A DNA stretch of 64,000 nt from Gammaproteobacteria bacterium (GTDB lineage Bacteria; Pseudomonadota; Gammaproteobacteria; Pseudomonadales; Pseudohongiellaceae). The stretch lies in NCBI GenBank assembly GCA_030645995.1, contig JAUSMU010000200.1:1-64000 (forward strand). The letters run 5' to 3'. This document shows positions 57,361 to 64,000 of the stretch, piece after piece. The notes below the pieces were generated by a model. The model ran no database searches, was not told the origin of the DNA, and worked only from the letters and a program-made list of their open reading frames with translations. How positions within the stretch are numbered: the first letter of the stretch is position 1; each line of letters opens with the position of its first letter. The translations under genes and the position numbers were made by a program.

Positions 57361-58168
57361 CGTCGGTGCCTGTGTCTAAGACGATCAATCTACTAGGGTC
57401 ATACCTCGGGATGCGCCCATCCTCTGATGGATAGCCGAGCTGATTGCTGACGATCCTGGTTCGGCCAAACTCTAGATCATTACTGAAATGATTGTGGCCG
57501 TAAATCCAGAGCGCCGGTTGATAACTGTTTATCAAGAATTCCGCGTTCGCATTGAAATATGCAGTGAGAGGACTTACCATAAAGTTTGGATTAGCAGTTG
57601 CCATTCCAGGCGGAAAATGGGTCACGACAATTGTTCTTTGAGGGTCGCAAGCCGCCAATTGCTCGTCCAGAAATCGATGACTTTCCTGAAATTTATTGGA
57701 GACGAATTTCGGACTTATTGGTGATCCCGCACGGGTTCTAATAAAACGAAAGTCCGATATAAGCTGCTCAGCTTGTTCCATTGCCAATTCCGAGTCACCC
57801 AAGATAGAAAAATCCGTCCACAGAGTACATCCGAGAAACTTGATACCGAATAGTTCGACGGAATCGTTCTCTAGAAAATGAATTCGATCTTGGTGGGTGC
57901 ATATTTTGCGATAGAGATCGATCTGATCATCGATACTGTTGCCATAAAACTCGTGGTTGCCAGCGATCCACACGATATGTGTCTCCGGATACCACTCGGC
58001 CAGGTCGAAGGCTACATCAGCGGCCTGCATACCCACAGCAATGTCTCCTGCCAGGACGATTACATCACTCTCTGGTGGAAAGTTTAACGCCCTAATGCGG
58101 CGCTGAGTTCTCGTGGGAGGTAGGTGAAGGTCAGAGGCATACGCGATAGAGATTTTTGGATTTTTCAT
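57344..58168 (-). CDS. Calcineurin-like metallophosphoesterase
   Basis: 274 residues with the full metal-binding set: ASDLHLPP, LAGDIAVG, AGNHEFYGN and YGHNHF. These enzymes hydrolyse phosphodiesters or phosphomonoesters with two metal ions; the substrate is not evident. It lies 57 nt downstream of the SF2 helicase gene and overlaps the next gene, so it may be part of one nucleic-acid-acting operon. Confidence 0.87.
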   Translation of the reverse strand: MKNPKISIAYASDLHLPPTRTQRRIRALNFPPESDVIVLAGDIAVGMQAADVAFDLAEWYPETHIVWIAGNHEFYGNSIDDQIDLYRKICTHQDRIHFLENDSVELFGIKFLGCTLWTDFSILGDSELAMEQAEQLISDFRFIRTRAGSPISPKFVSNKFQESHRFLDEQLAACDPQRTIVVTHFPPGMATANPNFMVSPLTAYFNANAEFLINSYQPALWIYGHNHFSNDLEFGRTRIVSNQLGYPSEDGRIPRYDPSRLIVLDTGTDDDTKK

Positions 58169-58225
58169 GTCAGAATTTTCATTTCCTTACGCATAGATAA
58201 AATTCAATTGATGATTGAGTGACCA

Positions 58226-59614
58226 TTACACAAATAAGTTCAAAACTCGCTGAGAATACATGTCAGACAGAGAAAGTCTCACAGATATATTTGATTGCAT
58301 ATTGTGGTTTTTACGCTCTTCGGTCTCTGCTTCTGAATATCCAGAATCCAAATTTAACTCTATCGGATCTGTTAGGGCGTGGCCAAAAGTTGCATCATGC
58401 TCTCCACCATTTGAGTGTGCGATGTACAATTTACTGACAACGGACTGATCCGATGGAAGATCGATCTGGATACGGTGACAGTATTCCTCCAGTTTCGGTT
58501 CAACGTATAAATACAGCCACGCAGTCTCGTCGGTGGAATTGCTGCGGCGAAGGATGCGTCCTAAAACTTGGCGCAGATAGAGCTCCGTTCGTACCCGACT
58601 CAAATAACAACAGACTTGTAGTCGAGGTATATCAGTGCCTTCGCTAATCATACCCACCGATACAATCCAGCGCGCATCCCCGCGTCTAAAATCGTCTATC
58701 GCTTTTTGAGAACCGCTGTTCTGATAGGAGACCACTGTCGAGGTCTCTCCCTGTCTGAGGAGAATTTCCGAAATCTGGTTTGCATGCGCCACCGTAGACG
58801 CAACAATGAGTCCTGCTGCGTTAGGCTTGTCGATACGAAGAGAGTTCAATCGCTGATTCGCGATCTCTAGCATCTTTCCTATTGCAGCATCCTCCTCCAG
58901 CAGGTGTTGGTAGCGGGTATCAGAATTCAGGAGTAGATCTCGGATACTGCTGAAGCATTCCGAATAGAATTCAGTATTTGAAGTCTCGGTGCGTTCTATA
59001 TGCTGATTGTCGAGCAATATAATTCGAGGCCTTCTGCAGACCTTGTCCTCTATGGCCTGGTCCAGACCGTAGACATAATCTCTGACTAACTCGCCCTCTG
59101 GCACCGTGTAACGCGCCAAAGCGACCAACCCATCATCTGTGCGCCAAGGAGTGCCGGACAGCGCCAGAGTGTACCGAGCCTTAGCCTGAATTTTGTCCGC
59201 AATCTGCTGCCCCCAAACATTCCCCGAAAGTGCTTCTTGACTTGCGCAGTGATGAATTTCATCGAAAATCACCAGTACACGGTATTGGTCAAAGAGACTC
59301 CAGAATCGCTCATCTCTAAAGGCCATTGCCTGGTAGGTATATGCACACCCCAAAGAACCCAACTGCCCATCAAAAGGTGATTGGAATATTTCTTCGAGAG
59401 TCATGGTAAATGCATCTGCGACTTGTATGGTCGGCGCGAAGACGAGAATCAAATCGATTTGATTCTCTACGTGTAGCTGTTTGGCCAACTCTGCCGACAT
59501 TCGAGTTTTGCCCGCTCCAGGAGTGGCCTGACAGAGAAAATGCCTGCTCGTTTGGAAGTGACTCAGCGCTGATCTAATGCAGTTTGACTGCCACGCTCGT
59601 AACCCGGCTGTCAT
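58226..59614 (-). CDS. SF2 DEAD/DEAH-type helicase
   Basis: 462 residues: Walker A CQATPGAGKTRMSAEL (about 25-40), DEIHHC (motif II), ALSGTPWR (motif III), MISEGTDIPRLQ (motif V) and QVLGRILRR (motif VI). This is a stand-alone RecA-pair like those of restriction and other phage-defence systems. The start overlaps the upstream gene by 4 nt (ATGA), which indicates coupling. No nuclease domain is visible in the protein. Confidence 0.85.
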   Translation of the reverse strand: MTAGLRAWQSNCIRSALSHFQTSRHFLCQATPGAGKTRMSAELAKQLHVENQIDLILVFAPTIQVADAFTMTLEEIFQSPFDGQLGSLGCAYTYQAMAFRDERFWSLFDQYRVLVIFDEIHHCASQEALSGNVWGQQIADKIQAKARYTLALSGTPWRTDDGLVALARYTVPEGELVRDYVYGLDQAIEDKVCRRPRIILLDNQHIERTETSNTEFYSECFSSIRDLLLNSDTRYQHLLEEDAAIGKMLEIANQRLNSLRIDKPNAAGLIVASTVAHANQISEILLRQGETSTVVSYQNSGSQKAIDDFRRGDARWIVSVGMISEGTDIPRLQVCCYLSRVRTELYLRQVLGRILRRSNSTDETAWLYLYVEPKLEEYCHRIQIDLPSDQSVVSKLYIAHSNGGEHDATFGHALTDPIELNLDSGYSEAETEERKNHNMQSNISVRLSLSDMYSQRVLNLFV

Positions 59615-60207
59615 TGGTGTTCTGCTAATATTTTGACAGTCTGCTCCAGAGCCCTGAGTTGCCCCATTAGGTTTGAACTTTTGTCTCTGGATTTATGGTA
59701 AGTGCTCTCCAGTTTTTCCCTCAGACAGGGATGCTCTGCCAAAATAGATTTGTACGTTTCCGCCTCCCCAAGCGTGGCAATGAATTGCATCCGGATCTCA
59801 TTTAGATTGGTCTCAATCTCATGGAACGAACTGGCAGTAGGTGAGGTAGATGAAGCTGCCACACCATTTGGCGTCTTGGCAGTCGGTAGAGATACGTCCA
59901 GTCGCCCGAATACGGGTTCAACCAGATTCAACGTGAAGTTCTGGGGAAGGTCCTGGACACGATATTGGGCATTCCTGCTCATGTGTTCGCCTTCCTTAAG
60001 CACCCAGCCAACCCTTACCAAACGTCCCACCTGTTTATATACATAGCGTCGGAGCTCTCTCGATGAGGCCGGCAATCGTCCGGAAACGCACCGCTGATAC
60101 TCAATTCGCAGCTGGGTAACCGTAAAAATAGAAAAGCTTGGCGCTTGTATAATTTCAGCCAGTACTCGATCTAATGCGAATGTCCGTGATTTCATTAAGC
60201 GTCTCAT
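59611..60207 (-). CDS. Unknown partner of the SF2 helicase (198 aa)
   Basis: The N-terminal half looks like a winged helix (FTVTQLRIEYQRCVSGRLP, YKQVGRLVRVGWVLKEGE), then a Ser/Thr/Pro linker and a coiled-coil C-terminus (ESTYHKSRDKSSNLMGQLRALEQ). It could load the helicase on DNA or bring it to a site. The promoter at 60237-60265 sits directly upstream, and the gene overlaps the helicase by 4 nt. Not recognised as a known family. Confidence 0.6.
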   Translation of the reverse strand: MRRLMKSRTFALDRVLAEIIQAPSFSIFTVTQLRIEYQRCVSGRLPASSRELRRYVYKQVGRLVRVGWVLKEGEHMSRNAQYRVQDLPQNFTLNLVEPVFGRLDVSLPTAKTPNGVAASSTSPTASSFHEIETNLNEIRMQFIATLGEAETYKSILAEHPCLREKLESTYHKSRDKSSNLMGQLRALEQTVKILAEHQ

Positions 60208-60236
60208 TGTGGGCCGAAAAGATCGCGAAAAAGAGG

Positions 60237-60265
60237 ATTATAATCCGTGGTTGTATAGTCCGCAA
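60237..60265 (-). promoter_or_regulatory. Promoter of the helicase operon
   Basis: On the minus strand TTGCGG (60265-60260), 17-bp spacer, perfect TATAAT (60242-60237). The -10 lies in the 12-bp palindrome GGATTATAATCC (60235-60246). The -35 touches the ATGCTGC dyad, so a regulator bound there would block it. Confidence 0.6.
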
Positions 60266-60284
60266 TGCTGCATATTCGCAGCAT
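60265..60284. promoter_or_regulatory. Putative XRE operator
   Basis: Perfect 7-bp inverted repeat ATGCTGC/GCAGCAT with a 6-nt spacer. It ends on the start codon of the XRE gene and abuts the -35 box of the divergent helicase operon, so one dimer could control both. Confidence 0.6.
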
Positions 60285-60513
60285 GGATCTGGCATTATTA
60301 TTAGGTAAAAGAATTCGCGATAAGCGCAAATCTGCGGGAATCGCCCAAGAGAGCCTAGCCCTTGCGTGTGGGCTGGACCGCAGTTATATGGGGAGGATTG
60401 AGCGCGGAGAGGTTAATATCACTGTGATGTCTCTGTGCCAGATCGCCCAAGCCTTAAATTGCTCGGCCCAAGAGCTTCTGCCTGAATGTAGATTCGGCCT
60501 TCAAAAGATGTAA
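60283..60513 (+). CDS. XRE-family helix-turn-helix regulator
   Basis: 76 residues, nearly all one HTH domain (LGKRIRDKRKSAGIAQESLAL, then DRSYMGRIERGEVNITVMS). The size and layout resemble the controller proteins of restriction-modification systems. Start ATG 60283 is preferred; ATG 60265 lies within the palindrome and would add six residues. It likely controls the divergent helicase operon. Confidence 0.82.
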   Translation: MDLALLLGKRIRDKRKSAGIAQESLALACGLDRSYMGRIERGEVNITVMSLCQIAQALNCSAQELLPECRFGLQKM

Positions 60514-60825
60514 TGCATTTTGCGTAGTCTTGTTTCGACGAGGCGTGGGAAGATACAGCAGTTCGAGTTTAAGCACGATGAATGGTCGATAGCGTCACGT
60601 AATAATGAAATATGACGTTAAACACAGCAGATGAACAACAATGAACGTTTTGACTAGAAGGGTTTACATATTAGTCAAATTCAAAAGGCCTGAAGCGCTC
60701 CGGCGGAGGTGAATCTAGTTTACATTTTTCACTCAGACGTCAATTATGCGAAAGGTTTACATTTTAGAGGTGGTTTCGAGCCTAAGGTCAGATAAATGCA
60801 TAAAGCAAAAGCCGACTTACAAGCC
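60514..60825. other. Right-end non-coding region with octamer repeats
   Basis: No gene is visible. GTTTACAT occurs at 60662-60669, 60718-60725 and 60755-60762, and again at 60879-60886 nearer to the end. The 60718/60755 pair has the same 37-bp spacing as the left end, in inverted orientation. Probably recombinase-binding DNA. Confidence 0.65.
60718..60762 (-). repeat. Right-end octamer pair, inverted relative to the left end
   Basis: GTTTACAT at 60718-60725 and 60755-60762, 37 bp apart, mirror the ATGTAAAC pair at 8770 and 8807. Further copies lie at 60662-60669 and 60879-60886, the last one 26 bp from the right boundary; the left outermost copy is 20 bp from its boundary. Confidence 0.75.
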
Positions 60826-60851
60826 AAAAACGCGCTTCTAAGGGCGTTTTT
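60826..60851 (-). terminator. Intrinsic terminator inside the right end
   Basis: AAAAACGC (60826-60833) and GCGTTTTT (60844-60851) form an 8-bp stem with a 10-nt loop and a T run. Read from the right it lies just downstream of the truncated tmk 5' part and could stop host operon transcription before it enters the element. Confidence 0.55.
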
Positions 60852-60912
60852 GCGCTCTACTCACTCAGGAACTTGATTGTTTACATAGGTCCCTTGAGGA
60901 ATATAAACTTGC

Positions 60913-61221
60913 GGTAAATCTGTCACAGACGACCCATTTGCCTTCCTGCAGGGCCGGGGCAATCACATGGTGAATGTGCTGTGCTCTGGCGGCGAAGATA
61001 AGCAACAATTCTGTGAGTTCGCAGATGTGCTCATCACGCTTGTGCAACAGGAGTTGACGAATCAATTCAGCGACTGGCGTGCCGCCTGGTTCGCGAGTCA
61101 CGATGTAGGGAATCTGTGCCGCTTCCAACATTGATGTGATGAATTGAATATTGGTCGTCTTGCCGACGCCCTCTACACCTTCGATCGTGATGAATCGGGC
61201 TTTTGTAATGTTGCTGATCAT
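60913..61221 (-). pseudogene. tmk: Thymidylate kinase, 5' part (split by the element)
   Basis: The first 103 residues of Tmk, with P-loop GVEGVGKTT, the TREPGGT loop and the end VVCDRFT. The frame continues 15 codons into the element before a stop at 60865. It lacks the dTMP-binding AYQ segment and the LID, found at 8426-8749, so it cannot be an active kinase. It starts 21 nt after mltG in the normal order. Confidence 0.93.
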
Positions 61222-61242
61222 TGGGGATCAAATCCAAAGTCA

Positions 61243-62280
61243 TTATTGCGGACGGTTGTCCAGGAGGTAGCGTCTTACCGCCGCGTTGTGTTCTTCCAGT
61301 GTATTCGAAAAATGATGGCCGCCGTCGCCACGCGCAACAAAATACAGGGCTGTATCATCACTTGGATGTAATGTGGCATGCAATGCATCTCTCCCCGCCA
61401 TCGCTATCGGTGTCGGTGGCAATCCATCGATGCGATAGGTGTTGTACGGGGTTGTGGCGTCGAGATCCACACGGCGAATATTGCCGTTGTAGGCGTCGCC
61501 CATGCCGTATATCACTGTCGGGTCAGATTGCAGGCGCATGCCTGATTGCAGCCTCCGAATGAAGACCCCTGCAATTTGCTCGCGCTCACTGAGTAATCCC
61601 GATTCTTTCTCGACAATGGACGCTAGGACGAGTGCTTCGTAGGGCGTGCTGAGTGGCAGATCTGCGTCCCTCTGCTCCCACTCTTCTGCAAGGACCATTT
61701 GGAGTTGAGCCGCCGAGCGCCGCAAGATCGAAATATCCGTGGCCCCGGATGTGTAGAAATATGTGTCGGGGAACAGGAGTCCTTCCAGGCTGACTACCGG
61801 TCTCTGCACCGAGGTCGGCAATGCAGCCTGTATCATTGAGAGAATCTCTAACTCACTCTTGTCTTGCAGTGTGTTCAGCAGTTTGGGACTGCTCCACAAC
61901 GTGTTCAGGGCCTGCCTGACGCTGGTGCCTTCGATGAACACTATGGGATATTGAATGGATTGGCCTGACATGAGGTGAGCGAGTGCGCTTCTCGGGCTCA
62001 TGCCCACCCGTAGAGCATACTCACCTGCTTGCAGCCCGGTATCGAAACCATTGTAGCGAGCCCAGAGGCTGAACAGTCTCGGTCGTTTCAAGGCAGCCAA
62101 AGAGGCAAGCTGATTTGCCACCTGTTGCATTGAGCTGCCCGGGCGGACGTCGATAACCACCTCGGTGGTGATTGCCAGTGGCGAGTCCAGGAAGTCGACA
62201 AACTGGACGTAGAAGATCGCGGCACCCAGCACCAGCAGCGTTATCAGGCCGAGAATGTAGCGGATCAGTCGTTGTTTCAT
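61243..62280 (-). CDS. mltG: Endolytic murein transglycosylase MltG
   Basis: 345-residue inner-membrane protein with one N-terminal helix and the YceG/MltG domain: PGSSMQQVANQLA (LysM-like), EGLLFPDTYFY, the catalytic Glu in LASIVEKESG, LQSDPTVIYG, and PYNTYRIDGLPPTPIAMAG. It cleaves nascent glycan strands and limits their length. The gene order pabC-mltG-tmk is the conserved chromosomal one. Confidence 0.94.
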   Translation of the reverse strand: MKQRLIRYILGLITLLVLGAAIFYVQFVDFLDSPLAITTEVVIDVRPGSSMQQVANQLASLAALKRPRLFSLWARYNGFDTGLQAGEYALRVGMSPRSALAHLMSGQSIQYPIVFIEGTSVRQALNTLWSSPKLLNTLQDKSELEILSMIQAALPTSVQRPVVSLEGLLFPDTYFYTSGATDISILRRSAAQLQMVLAEEWEQRDADLPLSTPYEALVLASIVEKESGLLSEREQIAGVFIRRLQSGMRLQSDPTVIYGMGDAYNGNIRRVDLDATTPYNTYRIDGLPPTPIAMAGRDALHATLHPSDDTALYFVARGDGGHHFSNTLEEHNAAVRRYLLDNRPQ

Positions 62281-62283
62281 GGA

Positions 62284-63111
62284 TCAGAAAGTATCACTCA
62301 ACAACCCTTGAGCCTCGCGAGTCACAGGGCCGATTGGAAAACTCACGTTGTCACCTGCGGTTGCTAGCGCCACCACTGGCCATACGCCCAGTACGCTGTT
62401 GCATACAAAGAGCTCGCTGGCACCGCTTAATTCACCAATGTGAATGGGCCGCACGTCGACCGGCCTCCCGTGGCTGGAGAAATGTTCTAGAACCACGTCA
62501 CGCATAATGCCTGCGATGCCTGCTTCAGTCAGTGCCGGGGTAGTAATCTTCCCGTCGAGAACCGCAAAGACGTTGGTTTTGATTCCCTCGATCAGATGCT
62601 CTGCATCATCACACATCAGGCCTTCAGAGGCTGTTTCGGTAAGCTCCATGCTGGCCATGACCTGATCGAGTCTGTTCAGGTGCTTCATTCCAGCTAGAGC
62701 GCTGTTTCTGGAGACAGGGTGGCGGCAATGTTGCGCTTGAATGCCGTCAATAGCATTTCTTGCATAGCCGTCAGGGAAACTGTGCAGTTGCACGATTCGG
62801 GTCGCAGAGACTATGGGGGGGGGAGTGTAACCACGCCCGCCCGACCCTCGGGTGACGATTATCTTCAGGATGTGACTGCACTGATCATGACTCTCGATGG
62901 AACTCAGCACCTGACTGACTTCAGCTTCCAGCAACTGAAAGTCGCAGGGGATTTGCAATCTCTTACAGGAGGCTCTGAGCCGGGTCAGGTGTCGATCCCA
63001 GAACAACGGAGTTCTGGCCTTGATCTTCACCGTCTCGAAAAGACCGTCTCCATATTGCACCGCTCGATCACCGATTGGCAGGAAATTCTGTGCCTGGCCG
63101 TTTACCAGCAT
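62284..63111 (-). CDS. pabC: Aminodeoxychorismate lyase
   Basis: 275-residue PLP fold-type IV enzyme that converts 4-amino-4-deoxychorismate into p-aminobenzoate and pyruvate for folate synthesis. The start DRAVQYGDGLFETV is typical, the PLP Lys lies in ALAGMKHLNRLDQV, and the segment AEHLIEGIKTNVFAV matches the family. It lies 3 nt before mltG. Confidence 0.92.
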   Translation of the reverse strand: MLVNGQAQNFLPIGDRAVQYGDGLFETVKIKARTPLFWDRHLTRLRASCKRLQIPCDFQLLEAEVSQVLSSIESHDQCSHILKIIVTRGSGGRGYTPPPIVSATRIVQLHSFPDGYARNAIDGIQAQHCRHPVSRNSALAGMKHLNRLDQVMASMELTETASEGLMCDDAEHLIEGIKTNVFAVLDGKITTPALTEAGIAGIMRDVVLEHFSSHGRPVDVRPIHIGELSGASELFVCNSVLGVWPVVALATAGDNVSFPIGPVTREAQGLLSDTF

Positions 63112-63171
63112 GAAGTCTCCGTAATCGATACGGCCCGCACCGTCGATGAGTCGACAGACGGGCGCAGAAAA

Positions 63172-64000
63172 TCATTGCAGGCGAGTGAAAACCAGGCTGC
63201 CGTTGGTGCCGCCAAACCCGAAGGAGTTGCTGAGTGCAACATCCAGTTTCGCGTCTCTTGAGGTGTGCGGAACATAGTCGAGATCGCATTGTTCGTCGGG
63301 ATTGTCGAGGTTAATGGTCGGGGTGATGATCTGGTCGCGTAAGGAGAGAACGCAAACAATCGCCTCCACGGCGCCGGATGCCCCCAGCAAATGCCCAAGC
63401 ATGGATTTCGTTGAACTGATCGCCAGGCCGCTGGCGTGTTGCTTGAAAACACTCTTGATGGCCAGTGTCTCAGCGATATCACCGGCGATTGTCGAAGTGC
63501 CATGGGCGTTGATGTAATTGACCGCGGAGTGGTCGAGCCGTGCACTTTGCAGAGCGTTGCGCATGCACAGGGCAGCACCCTTCCCTCCCTCGGATGGAGA
63601 GGTGATGTGGTAAGCGTCGCCGCTCATTCCGAAGCCGCTGAGTTCCGCGTAAATTTTAGCGCCGCGACGTTTAGCGTGCTCATACTCTTCCAGGACCATG
63701 ATCCCGGCGCCATCACTCAGGACAAATCCATCGCGATCCTTGTCCCATGGACGGCTGGCGCGTTGCGGCTCGTCGTTGCGAGTAGAGAGTGCTCGTGCCG
63801 CACAAAATCCGCCTAATCCAACCGGTGAGGTTGCCATCTCGGCTCCACCGGCCAGCATGACATCTGCCTGCCCGTGGCTGATCATGTTGGCAGCAACACC
63901 GATGTTATGAGTGCCTGTGGAGCACGCCGTCGTAATGGCGATATTGGGGCCTTGAAAGTTGTAGCGAATGGAGAGCGTTCCGCCCAGCATGTTGATGATC
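63172..64000 (-). CDS. fabF: Beta-ketoacyl-ACP synthase II (5' end outside window)
   Basis: Partial gene: the C-terminal 275 or so residues of FabF, starting near [13 protein letters not shown]. The catalytic Cys is in [12 protein letters not shown], with His residues in [12 protein letters not shown] and [12 protein letters not shown]. The C-terminus [15 protein letters not shown] is typical. It catalyses elongation in fatty acid synthesis. The frame is open to the right window edge. Confidence 0.93.
   Translation of the reverse strand, partial: IINMLGGTLSIRYNFQGPNIAITTACSTGTHNIGVAANMISHGQADVMLAGGAEMATSPVGLGGFCAARALSTRNDEPQRASRPWDKDRDGFVLSDGAGIMVLEEYEHAKRRGAKIYAELSGFGMSGDAYHITSPSEGGKGAALCMRNALQSARLDHSAVNYINAHGTSTIAGDIAETLAIKSVFKQHASGLAISSTKSMLGHLLGASGAVEAIVCVLSLRDQIITPTINLDNPDEQCDLDYVPHTSRDAKLDVALSNSFGFGGTNGSLVFTRLQ

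Overview
The window looks like a gammaproteobacterial chromosome carrying one large integrated element. At both edges lie fragments of the conserved cell-envelope/replication cluster fabF-pabC-mltG-tmk-holB-pilZ, all read on the minus strand. The cluster is cut inside tmk. Codons 1-103 of thymidylate kinase lie at 61221-60913, and the remaining 107 codons plus stop lie at 8749-8426. Rejoined, the halves give an uninterrupted 210-residue Tmk of normal length, so about 52.2 kb (roughly 8750-60912) appears to have been inserted precisely, with no net loss, between the conserved DRFT and [10 protein letters not shown] segments. The species cannot be named from the sequence. Possible REP-like palindromes and the metal-resistance cargo resemble those of Pseudomonas-like or marine gammaproteobacteria.

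Left host flank (1-8749): a 3' gene fragment, a Cu(I)-type P1B ATPase, glutathione reductase, a ribbon-helix-helix protein, an AlkB-like dioxygenase, an L-2-hydroxyglutarate oxidase-like enzyme, a DUF411 lipoprotein, a PilZ protein, holB and the tmk 3' part. Right host flank (60913-64000): tmk 5' part, mltG, pabC and partial fabF.

Element core (8750-16108): the first gene inside the left end encodes a deoxynucleoside monophosphate kinase of the phage T4 gene 1 type. It is followed by an overlapping operon of a diverged recombinase-like protein (745 aa), a canonical tyrosine recombinase (685 aa), a small HTH/coiled-coil protein (325 aa) and a second canonical tyrosine recombinase (427 aa). Both ends carry the octamer ATGTAAAC/GTTTACAT in inverted orientation, with a pair spaced 37 bp at each end. 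The main hypothesis is that an element which destroys an essential nucleotide kinase gene carries its own replacement dNMP kinase. It also seems to provide an outward promoter for the severed holB-pilZ genes and a terminator for the incoming host transcript.

Cargo (16653-53326) is heavy-metal resistance: an ATP-grasp-like protein, a Cu P-type ATPase, a CopRS-like two-component system, copABCD, merRTPA, a MerR-family regulator with a CDF-like transporter, two closely related inverted czcICBA-type efflux cassettes flanking a second CDF-like gene and a CYP152-type P450, a four-helix copper-storage protein, and a cusCBA-type Cu/Ag efflux system. Several truncated duplicates (merA, ATP-grasp, a small membrane protein) show past recombination. 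The right part (53490-60513) holds a truncated IS3-family element, an interrupted gene, and a run of minus-strand genes that looks like a defence or stability cluster: exonuclease, AbiEi-like/DUF6088 protein with a partner, metallophosphoesterase, SF2 helicase with a partner, and a divergent XRE regulator. No rRNA, tRNA or CRISPR array was recognised.
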